Assembly: GCF_945859685.1 (NCBI RefSeq)
Contig: NC_079148.1
Span: 34,855,946-34,919,945, forward strand
Origin: Eupeodes corollae
Lineage: Eukaryota > Arthropoda > Insecta > Diptera > Syrphidae
Length of the DNA stretch: 64,000 bases
Direction of reading: 5' to 3'
The notes under the pieces were generated by a model that worked only from the letters and a program-made list of their open reading frames with translations, searched no databases and was not told where the DNA came from. Position numbers and translations under genes: made by a program. How positions within the stretch are numbered: position 1 is the stretch's first letter; each line of letters begins with the position of its first letter. Below are positions 22,379 to 32,345 of this stretch, piece by piece.

Positions 22379-25300
22379 AAGACTAAACAAAATACATGTA
22401 GGGTTTTGTCTAGGGATAATTTTCTGAACTAAAGTAAATAGGCAACACCAAAGTTACTTTTTGTTTAAAGTTTATTGATAAGTATTTAGTTTATAATTAT
22501 AATTAAAAATAAATGGAAATGATGCGTAACGCCTGGCCAACTAAACTCTCTGCGCACAAGGACAACGTAAGACTGAATAACTATTCAATGTGGGTATGGA
22601 AAAGAAAATGAAAGGGGACGCTCGTTCTCTTTTGTTATGTCTGTCCGTTTGTTAAGTGATCGGTTCTGTCTCGTTCGTCTGTTGGAGTAGGGTGATGTGT
22701 CGAGGTTTGGCCAATCCCAAATACATGCTTTTTTTTAACCAGCTTAATATTAAACTAATTATACTTATTGTGCAATATTTAATGAACTATTGCAAAAACA
22801 ATTTTATTTTATTTTCCATTAGACCCTAAATATTTATTTTAATTTTAAAAACAAAAATATACAATAATTGAATTCTGAATTTGTTTTTTTTTTAATTATT
22901 TAATAATTCAGGTACTTAAATTGGCTTTTGTTTTGGCCAACACTGTATATAATAATTTCTGAGGCAATGTTAAGTCTTTTGTCTATAAAATTCGTGATAG
23001 TTTTACAAATCTATAATATCATAAAATTTATAGAATTCAATCAAATTTTCGAAAAATCTTCGAAAGTTGTTAGATTTCATCTATCTTACAAACATCTAAA
23101 GGAAACGCTAAGCCATTTGTATTGAAGTGGTTTTCAACAGAGAAAGGCAAAACGATTTCAAATTGGGCTTTGTTCTTTTAACAAAGCCGTCATCTTAACC
23201 ATATTAATCTATAAAGTTTTTAAAATAAAATAACAATTATAAAATAAATGTTGATAACTATAATTTAAAAACTTGAGTGGGTATTTAATATCAAAGTTTT
23301 TTATTGCAAATCAGCAATTAAAAATAACACCAACACGTATTTTTTAAAACTTTGATAGTAATAACTTCAAGGTTTGCTTAAAACTTCATAAAGAGTCAAA
23401 TGAATACTCATCACTAAGAGAATTTTTCAGAAACTAAAATGATTCAAACTGTATCTACAAGACAATGATTTTTAGTTTGCAAACTTATGATGCAAATAAT
23501 TGTTAAAGGATACTTTGAGTTTTAACTTAGCCTCAAACATACCATTTTTGGTGGTCTTAAGCATTTATAAAGTGGCATAATATTTTAAAATCTGATGTGA
23601 TGGAAAAATTTAAAGGTGTTATTCTTAATCACTTAACAAATTATTGTTTTGTTTGTGCCTTAAGCTGAAACTGAAGCTTTTTTTCTGTAAATACATTTGA
23701 AATATTAAACCATATTTTTTTGATTTTTCTAAAAATGTTAAAAAGATTCAACAACGTAATTCTTTGGCATAATTTTTTGTTTTTAAAACATTAAAACTGA
23801 CCAAAACTTTCTTCGGTTATATGTATTTAAAGGAAGTTGTCAGCTATGTAGTTTTTTAATTCAAACCAGTCTTATGTGACACTGTAATAAAAAAAAATAC
23901 GTGTGTTTTTTTTTAATAGCCGATATAGCCGATAACGAAAATGTCCTCCACCTATAGCCATACAGAAATATAGGCGTAAGAACGATCTCACCCAAAGGCA
24001 CACCAAAATCATTCTTGAATCCATGTATGTACTTAAACCTCCAACGGATAGTTTAACAAATCATCAAAATCCGTTAAGAATATTTCCTATTTTTCTGATC
24101 CAAGCACATGATAATTGATTTTAATCCTCATGTTTAGAGAATAAAGGAATATTAAGAAAGCTTAGTTCCTTAACAAAACATATTTTAGCTCACAAATAAT
24201 CGTTACATGTTTACTTATGTAACATTTCTAAAACTGTTTCAAGCTGACTTATTAAATGTTACCTTGTGTTATTTACGGCTATATTTTTCTTTTAAACGTT
24301 AATAAAAAAAGGAAAGTGATTTTTTGAAACAACATTTTCGCTATTAAAGAGGTTAAAGAAAATTGCCCTAACTCTGCCATCATCAAAACCAAACAACCTG
24401 GCTTAGTTTTTTTTTATTCAGTTTGAGATTTTTTTTATAGACTTTTTCTACAAAAACCCTCAATAAATTTGATGCCCTATATTAAATCCCTTCGTAAAAT
24501 AATTATTATACTACGCCTCTTAACTCTTCTGTTATATGTTAAGGAATATATTGCTTTCCGCTTAAAACGAAATCCTTTTCTTCTTCGTTCGTTCTTTTTT
24601 TTTGTAGCTCATCTCAAAGGTTAACCATTTAATGTTACCTTCCGGCTATAAATATAATACTAAACCAAAAAACATGGTATCCCTACTAATTTTTTTTTTC
24701 TTCTGGGCACCCCCTAACAAAAGGTTTAAATTAACTGTTTCTCTTTCTACTTACATTTTCTTGTATAGGGTTCGTTCCATGAGTCCCTGTTCGTATAGTC
24801 GTTCTTCTTTAAGAAATTAACATAAAGAGAGAACAATTTTTTCCATGAGTACACACACACACACCTACATTTATATACGAACAAGTACACAACACATATA
24901 CAGGAAAAAGGACGAACGAAAATAATATGGTTGATGATTTTAACCCTTTAACTCTTTATCAAGCATAATAATAAAGTGGTTGCAGAGGCCTAACAAAAAG
25001 GTGTGATGTGAAGGGATTGGGCCTATATAATCGGACTAACAAAAAGAAATAAACTGAATAGGTACTTACATAATACAAAATTTACCTTTTTTCTTCCTTA
25101 AACGAACTGACAAACAAAATTTAATCACTACGGAATTTGGTTGTTAGATTGAAATTGTATAGTTAACTTTTGAAATACACCTGAGCAATGATCAAATTTA
25201 TCGTCTAGGTGGGCTAGGGTCTAGGTCTAGGGCGTTGCCACCCGCCACTGTGTGAGATTTGTTTTGAGTCAAGTTTTAAAAATTTAATTTTTTCACCTTT

Positions 25301-25439
25301 TAGTACTACGTTCAAAAATATAAAACCCAAAATAAAACAAAAAAATTTTACTAAGAAAACTTATTGAACTTAAACAAAAAAAAGAGGCTGAGATGCGACC
25401 CACACTGATAACTTCCCCTCCCGTCTGTCGATTTGTCAT
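22379..25439. other. AT-rich non-coding stretch
   Basis: No gene supported. 22941-22947 (cactgta), preceded by ttggcttttgttttggcca, resembles a Tc1-type terminal repeat and may be the right end of the Tc1-like element above; a convincing left partner was not found. A more GC-rich block at 22540-22725 is unassigned. A CA microsatellite lies at 24848-24863. The remainder is AT-rich. Confidence 0.45.
24848..24863. repeat. (CA)n microsatellite
   Basis: Short pure run of acacacacacacac inside AT-rich DNA. Confidence 0.85.
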
Positions 25440-26190
25440 GTTTAAATGTATCAATTTTTACCAAATTTGCGTACTATTTTTTAGATTCTATTTAATTGAA
25501 TATCGAAAATAATATTTTCTGTGAAATAAAAAAAGTTTGAAGACAATATTTTTAATTTTTGAAAAGCTATTTGAGTCAAAGTAAATTTTTCCCAAGTCTT
25601 AGTATTGTTTTTTTTTTAGTTTTATTTTTTGTAAAAAACTGTCATTTTGATTTTTCTTCAGAATGTTGAAAACAATATTTCTCTTATGTTAAAATTAGCT
25701 GAAAGCCATAATCTTAAAATTTTTAAAAAACATTTTAGTCGAACGCCAATTTTTACTAACTTTTGTTAAATTTTCTTTTAAGTTTTTATTTTTTGTAAAA
25801 AATATGTCACTTCGATTTTCCTCAAAATTTTACTGAATGTTAACAACAATATTCTATGACAGATAAAAGTAGTAAAAGCCAATATCTACAATTTTTGAAA
25901 AGATATTTGGATCGAAAATTAATTTTTACCAACTTTTGTTAATTTTTTTTCGGGTTTTAATTTTTTGTACAAAAATTGTCAATTCGATTTTTTTTTTTCA
26001 AAATTTAACTGAATGTTGACAACAATATTTTTTGAAAGATAAAAATAAATTAGATCCAATATCTTAAAGTTTAGAAAAGATATTTAGATCGAAAGTCAAT
26101 TTTTACCAACTTTTGTTAATTTTTTTTCGGGTTTTTATTTTTTGTAAAAAAACTGTTTATTCGATTTTTCTAAAAAATTTCAATTGGGCA
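25440..26190. repeat. Tandem array, units about 165-180 bp
   Basis: The block caatttttaccaacttttgt, followed by a T-rich run, gtttttattttttgta, tcgattttt and gttgacaacaatattt, recurs with starts near 25584, 25749, 25918 and 26097, with a more decayed copy near 25455. Spacing is about 165, 170 and 179 bp. The last two units are most alike. The array is bordered by related gacccacactgataacttcc (about 25397) and gacccatgacaataacttcc (about 26197) segments, so the repeated unit may extend into them. Confidence 0.8.
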
Positions 26191-26315
26191 AATCGGACCC
26201 ATGACAATAACTTCCTATTGGAAGTTTAAAAACTGAAGAGTCAAAAAGTATTAAAATCTGATAGGACCAATCTAAAAAATTTGGCAGGCGAAAGTACTAT
26301 TTATGAATTATAACC

Positions 26316-26327
26316 AAAAACGATCCA
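26316..26327. repeat. Target-site duplication, left, of Jockey-clade copy 1
   Basis: aaaaacgatcca, repeated at 31606-31617. It abuts the (GTAA)n that is the reverse complement of the element's 3' tail. Confidence 0.85.
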
Positions 26328-26790
26328 GTAAGTAAGTAAGTAACTTTATTGAGTCATTAATAAATCAGTACATTTTTTTTTTCTTATAAACTAGATTTAA
26401 CAATTCGGTCGACTTAAAGATATGTCAGACTTAGTGGACTTTGTTATAGTAAATGTTTTCAACATTTAGATAGTTAAATTCATTGATTAAATTAAACTAC
26501 ATTATTATTCAAGTGTGCACTTGCTCCCGGCGCACAATCTCAGCTTTGCCTTTTCAGCTTTTTAACTTATATCTAAGACTTAAAACTAAAACTTAAACCT
26601 AAATAAAAACTAAAAGGAATATTCTTATCTAGCTATTTACAAATGAAATATATAATTCATATACTTAGTTCACACAAGCTTCAAATACTCTTATAAAATA
26701 TAAAATATAAGCTTTTATACTATCCAAAGAGTAATCAAAACTTGTACGTTGGAAACAAAGGTTTATGTGATTGTATATTTTTAATCAGTA

Positions 26791-29716
26791 TCATCCCCTA
26801 AAATTAAGTGGAGATGCTTTGTCATAAAAGGGTACGGAGAGGGTTCTACTCGTATCTGGTCTAAATTGATTTATAGTTTGTTCGTTTAGGAGATTAAATG
26901 GTGATAAGTAATAATTATCATTTAAACTTGTATGTGTTTGAGGATCAGTTAAAGACCTAACTAGTGGATTGTGATGAGAGCTTAGTCGTTCTATTTTTTT
27001 CAGGAGTGTATCTATTTGATAGACCATCAGGGGTGTTATTTTTGTTGTTTCATATATGACTTTATTAGAATAGTATTTTTTGTTAGGTTTTCTAAATTTT
27101 CCACAACAAAATCGCAAGAGTTTTCTCTCGAAAGTTTCCATTTCCTTGGCTACAGAAGGTGAAATAGTGAACCAAATAGGAAAACCGTACAACAGTATTG
27201 GTCTTATTAATGTTTTATATATAAGTGTTTTTGTGGTACTCATTACTTGCTTGGAATTAAGTAGTGGTTTTAACATAACTGAGACCATTTTGGCTCTATT
27301 TAAAACTGTTCTTGCATGTTTATTCAAAAAAAACCTATTATTAAAATGTAAACCTAAATACTTTGTTTCAGCTCGTAGAGCTATTGGTATTTCGTTTATT
27401 TTCAAAGAGAGTGCTTTACTTTCTTTGACAGCAAGATAATGTCCTTTTCCACTGGAGTTCCTAAAGCACGTTACCCCGCATTTATCTGTATTGATTTTAA
27501 GTTTCCATTTTTTGAAATAGTTTTCTACATGTGGAAGTTTCTGTTTTATTTTCTCCAACGCAATACTGGGCCGTGAGTCGCTTGCCAATATAGTAGTATC
27601 ATCAGCATAGTGGATTGAACCTGGTTCCTCTGTAATAGGATCTGATAGAGGGAAATCGTGAAGATAAATATTAAATAAGGATGGGCCAAGGATAGATCCT
27701 TGTGGAACCCCCGATAGTATAAGGAAAGGTACTGGTTTTTCAGCTTCGATTGCTATCGACGTAGTTCGAGATGTAAGAAAACTGTAAATAATTTTTATTA
27801 GCCAGTCTGGAAAACTTAAATTTAAAAGCTTAAATATTAGGCCATCCTGCCATATTTAGGCGAAAGCTTTTTCAAGATCAATATCTAAGCTAACTGTACA
27901 TTTTTCGTTCCTTAAGTTTTCAATTACCTTATTTTGAATTATTAGTAGTGCATGCTCAGTAGAGCATCCTTTTCTAAAATCAAATTGGTTATTTGGAATA
28001 ATATTTGCTTCTTCGGTGAAGTTATTCACATGATATGCCAAATTTTTTTCAAACAGCTTTCAAATATTTGAAAGTAAGGAAATTGGCCGAAATTTTGAAA
28101 TATCTCTTTGGTTTTTGCTATCGGTACTATTAATGTTTCCTTCCAAGCACGAGGAAAGTAACCATTGTTAATACAATGATTAAATATTATGGATAAAACC
28201 GTATCTAAGGAAAGAGGGCATTTTCTCAAAATGAAATTAGATATCTGATCATTACCAGCTGATTTTTTATTGTTCAAAGCTATTCTAAATGCTCTTACTT
28301 TTTCAGGTGTTGTAATTACATACAAATTAGGACATGTTGCTCTGTTTGAAAGAGAAAAATTTGTTAAATTTCGACCTAATTGAGCTGTTTTGAATTCATT
28401 TATTGCAACAGATACTTCACTTTCAAAATTTTGATTCATTAGGTGTTCGCCGCCAGTGAAAACTGAAGAGTAAAAATCTTTAAATGCATCTAATTTGGAT
28501 CTAATGTCACTCAGATTTTGTCCATGGTGTGTTAGTATATCCTTTGATATGTCAGTACCAAAATATTTTCGGCCTGTTATCTTATCAATTTCTTTAAAGG
28601 CGAAAGGAGAAGGTTTAATTTTCTCGAGCCTTGACTGAAATGCATTGTTTACATCAATATTGACATTATCCCTAATAATTTTACTTAAGCACTGAATCTT
28701 AGAATGAAGTTGAAGATATTCGGGATTTACTCTGTTTAAATGTCGATTATATATTTTTTTAAGTTCTTTAAGCCAGACACTTCGCATATTAATAAGTTGT
28801 TTTGTTCTATCGGATATAGAATGAAATTTTTGGTCTTGAGGACACACTACAACTGAGTGTAATTCAACATTTGATGTTATGATCATATTTAATTGGTTTA
28901 TATACGAATCTATTTCGATGTTAGATATATTTCTTTCAGCAGGTATGTTCAAAGACAATACATTACAATATAGACGTAGTCTGAAGGCATCCCAGTTTGT
29001 GTTTTTAAAACTCCTGTAGGTGTTTGGAGGTCTTAAAACCGGAAGGAAGTTTTTAAGCATTATTTCTATGACTATTCCGTAGTGATCTGAAACAACTGGA
29101 AAAGTTTTACATGTTGGGGTGCTTGAGGAACCTAAGACATTGTTAGAAACGCATATTGTTGATGTTTTAATGAAAAAGTCTAGATACGAGGACGTTCTTG
29201 GGTATGTTGGACCATCAGAAGGAATTATATCCAGATTCAAGCAGGGACCGTTATAAAACCAATTGTGGAACAGATTTCCATTATTATTACAAACTCTGTC
29301 ACCCCAGGCAGTGTGACGGGCATTAAAGTCACCTCCAATTAAAGCTGCATCATAACTACCAATTAAACAATAAAGCCTATCAAGTTCGCGGGATAAACTA
29401 TTACAAGCATTTGATGGTATATATATACTACCAACAATTAAGCGTTGTATTGAACCATTAGAATTCTGGGACGAAATAGATGCCAGACATATTGAAAACT
29501 TATTACTTTGGAAAGGAACTGAACAGAACTTGTAATTTTTGTTTAAAAGTATTGCCGTTCCTCTACCCGAATCATTACGTATTAACAAGTTTCCGATAAG
29601 AAACACATTTGCGGTTTTTTATTTTTGAAGATATCTAACAGAGCTACTCTTTTTGCATTTGAAATTATAGAATTCAAATTTATCGACATTATTTTTAAAT
29701 TGAAATTTTCCATCAT
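26791..29716 (-). pseudogene. Jockey-clade ORF2: endonuclease and reverse transcriptase, lightly broken
   Basis: The ORF2 start is ATG at 29716, overlapping the ORF1 stop by one base (TAATG). N-terminal endonuclease: MMENFNLKIMSINLNSI, FLSET (catalytic E). Then there is a frame change and apparent short deletion near 29595, resuming at IRNDSGRGTAILLNKN. Further on: GSIYIPSNA, LIGGDFNARHTAWGD (D-x-N) and VSDHYGI (catalytic SDH). RT: LNNKKSAGNDQISNFILRK, a frameshift near 28070, FRKGCSTEHALL, VSLDIDLEKAF (motif A) then a stop near 27856, SGVPQGSILGPSLFNIYL (motif B) and IHYADDTTILASD (motif C, catalytic DD intact). Thumb: ETKYLGLHFNNRF, TLIRPILLYGFPIW. Stop at 26791. Two frameshifts, one small deletion and one stop separate it from an open ORF. 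Confidence 0.9.
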
Positions 29717-31396
29717 TATGTTACAATAGAAGCTACAAAGTTAAGGTAAGAAAACATTTTTTCCTCCTTACTTTGTAATTGTTGGTATGTTAGCCAAAAC
29801 TGTCTTATTTTGACCAAAAGATCCTTAAATGAGATGTTGAACAGATTTTTAGCTTCTTCAAAAATTCGTTCAGATCACCTGTTTCCTGCCTATTATTAAG
29901 TACTTGCTTCTGAGAATTCGTATTTCGCATAGAGCTTTTTGCCTTTTCGGCGAAAGAAATATGGGTGTTTGTGAATTTAGAACTTGAATCTTCCACAATA
30001 GCTCTGTTTGAATTTGCCTTTTGTCTAGCATTATGAATGGATGTTAGTTTTTTTTCCCTATATTTTAGGTATGCAGGGTATCCCTGATAACTAGCTGCAT
30101 GTCCAACCTCACCGCAATTAACACACTTAGCTGGAGGTAATTCCTCATTTTTTGCTCTACGCTCTTTAGATGCTTTAATGCATTCAGCAGAATCGTGGGA
30201 TTCACCGCAAACCAAACATCTCATATAATAAGCACAACATTCCCAAGAGTGTCGAAACCGCTGACATCTAAAGCAGCGAATCACTGCCGTACGATTGATT
30301 TTCTTTTCCCAAAAAACCCTTTGACGAAGTAAAAAATTCACACATGTTAAATCCTTAATTGATTCCCCAACTTCAAGCTGCACGAGAAACATATTTAATT
30401 TTAAGTTTAATTCTTTGGAACGTGATGTAACAAATGGTGTTATTTTACTAATTTTAATGTTTGGAACCATTTGTTCTAAAGATTTTTTAATTTCATCTAT
30501 GGGAGTATCTCCATCAAGACCCTTGAGCATTATAGAAACCTTCTTCGTATCTTTTGGAGAGAAGGAAAATGCACCGATATCTGTATCACGCAATCGATCT
30601 ATAATTAATTTGTGAACAGTTGAATTATTCACATAAACCTTTGTCTTCCTATACCCCATATTAACAAATTTATGTATTAAATTAGAAATGTTACATTCGG
30701 CTGCAGCAAGTTTAATAAGATCAGTAAGAAGAGCACAATTGGCGCCAAAAATAAATATAGGCGGACAGAAATTTGAATTGTTTACATTTTTTATAAAAGA
30801 GTTATGATCAAGATCGGTTGATTGAAGAGCAGCTTCGCGATGAGTTGAAGACGTATCATTGTAAATGAGTTGAGTGTTTTTATCTCTGGTTTTTTTTCAG
30901 AAATCGAGGGAGGAATGTAATTCTCTGGTGATTCAGCCAAAGGAGCAAATCTGTTGCTCGATAACGACAGGTTTGGTTGCTGCAAGTGAGAGCTAGATGG
31001 TGACTCACTGCTATTGGTATAGTGTTTTACTCTTTTTTCAGAGATTGATTGAAAGCTGTTGGCAGAGCGTTTCAGTTTATTTATGACAGTCGACCATTGA
31101 GGATAATGCTCCACAGTGCCAACCTCCATAGATTCATCATTTAAATTATTAGTATTTGTTAACATAACTCCGGTTTCGGATTGATGTTCACGGTTCTTAG
31201 TTTTTATTGGTGAACCATTTTCACCTCTCTTTGATTTGATAGAGTTCATACTAGAAATGAGTTGCTTACCAGCTTCTTGTGAGTCAAGAGAGTTTATATT
31301 AGCTCTTTGATTTAAGAGAGCTACATTTGAAGTGTCAATTAGTTCACGTGTTTCACTTAGTGCAATACGCAAATCACTATTCATGGGCCCCAGCAT
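29716..31396 (-). pseudogene. Jockey-clade ORF1: gag-like nucleic-acid-binding protein, frameshifted
   Basis: N-terminal part from ATG 31396 (MLGPMNSDLRIALSETREL; the next ATG at 31384 is also possible) is Ser/Asn-rich and carries LSSNRFAPLAESPE, a phrase typical of these proteins before the central domain. After a frameshift near 30830-30660 the frame 30659-29805 has the central domain (KKVSIMLKGLDGDTPIDEIK). It then has three zinc knuckles: CFRCQRFRHSWECC (third ligand H present), CLVCGESHDSAEC and CVNCGEVGHAASYQG (last C changed to Y). A further shift near 29850 restores the tail read in the second copy (QLQSKEEKMF, FVASIVT) and the TAA at 29718-29716. Intact relatives bind element RNA and form particles. 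Confidence 0.88.
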
Positions 31397-31407
31397 AAAT
31401 GCTGGGG
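31388..31407 (-). other. Perfect inverted repeat covering the ORF1 start
   Basis: 9 bp arms ccccagcat (31388-31396) and atgctgggg (31399-31407) around a 2-base centre. The first in-frame ATG of ORF1 (31396-31394) sits in the arm. In RNA the innermost pairs would open to give a loop of about 6. Confidence 0.8.
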
Positions 31408-31587
31408 ATTGTTTTTCTGAATTTTCACTTATTTTTTTAGTTCAAAAGTCACTTTCGTTATATAAATAAAAACGAATTCTGCAAAATTTCTTTTGCGGCT
31501 TTTGCCGTCAAAATTGGTACAAAGTTTAAATGCAAGACTTTAGATCACTGAGCGTCTGTTCGCATGAAGTAATCGTAAACAGCTCTC

Positions 31588-31605
31588 AAAAAAAAAAAAA
31601 AAAAA
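31588..31605. repeat. A-run at the 5' junction of Jockey-clade copy 1
   Basis: 18 adenines lie between the element leader (agctctc) and the right target duplication; the left duplication has no such run. Could be untemplated bases added at integration or later slippage. Confidence 0.8.
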
Positions 31606-31617
31606 AAAAACGATCCA
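31606..31617. repeat. Target-site duplication, right, of Jockey-clade copy 1
   Basis: aaaaacgatcca, identical to 26316-26327. Confidence 0.85.
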
Positions 31618-31734
31618 AAGACTGCATGATCTTAAGTAGGAACAACCTTAGAATAGAAACAAGCGTATTCAAAAGTCACTGTAAATTGAGCATATACCTT
31701 AACATCTGTGGCCTAGAGAATAGTTCCAGTTGGA

Positions 31735-31795
31735 GGATTTTCAATTCCTCCCAAGAGGCAGTACCCGTGAAAAAAATTTTAGATGTCACAATCGG
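31735..31795 (-). repeat. SINE-like body fragment
   Basis: In minus sense it reads cgggtactgcctcttg, then ggaggaattga, then a-ttctt-like sequence. This matches the body of the SINE at 41704-42001 (cgggtactgcctcttgcgag, gaattgaca). No tRNA-like head or RTE-type tail is seen next to it, so only the central part is preserved, or this is another family sharing the same body. Confidence 0.5.
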
Positions 31796-31999
31796 GGATG
31801 TAACTCAATCTGGCAAGACAGTACTACGCACAAACAGTCACGTCACTGGTGCAACTACACTACTAGTACCAAGTAAAGGTCGGTTAAGATTTTAAGGGCT
31901 GATGTTTATATTGAATGAAAGGCAAATTATTTAAGACATTACTACCGTTTCTTTTTTCTAAAATATTATTGGCATGCTTTAATTATGTACGGTTGCTGA

Positions 32000-32345
32000 C
32001 ATCTCCAGCACCTGGAATTACATGGGTAATGTTGCAAATGGCACCATGCGTCCGTCGGGTTGAAACCATACATCGTCAACATCCATATCTTCCAATTTGG
32101 GCTATAAAAGCTCGTTATGATAACATCCTGATCGGCCTCATTTTAGAAAAAATACCACTCGATGATGCCACCAACCCATAAACCAGACCAAACAGTCATA
32201 ATCACAATCTTTCATCTAAATATGGCAATTCTGTTTATTAAAGAATCTACGGATGTGAAAATGTGCCCCATAATGGAAGATTTATCATCCACTGTTGCCA
32301 TTTCTCGCCACCATTGTGACCAATTGACGATGGTTGGAATCGACA
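32000..32345 (-). pseudogene. Mariner-like (Tc1/mariner superfamily) transposase remnant
   Basis: Minus-strand frames give FHYGAHFHIRRFFNKQNCHI, matching the family's DEAHF...VNKQNCRIW block with the catalytic aspartate lost. Then VWSGLWVGGIIEWYFF and, by frame changes, MDVDDVWFQPDG, the second catalytic D block. No terminal repeats were found. At least three frameshifts. Sequence up to about 32640 may include more of the N-terminus but cannot be aligned by eye. Confidence 0.7.

Larger units (their letters stand above)
26328..31605 (-). mobile_element. Full-length Jockey-clade non-LTR retrotransposon, copy 1
   Basis: 5278 bp on the minus strand between 12 bp target duplications. 3' end in element sense: aataaagttacttacttac, i.e. 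a (TTAC)n tail. ORF1 carries Cys-His zinc knuckles and ORF2 carries EN and RT, the layout and wording of Jockey-clade elements (X-element/jockey type). A 5' leader of about 190 bp precedes ORF1, and an A-run (T-run in element sense) of 18 bases beyond the duplication lies at the 5' junction. Coding breaks are few compared with other elements here, so this is a relatively young copy. Confidence 0.92.

Noticed and set aside
22540..22725. Possible LTR fragment (GC-richer block)
   Set aside because: No TG...CA pair, no second LTR, no primer binding site and no gag/pol protein near it.
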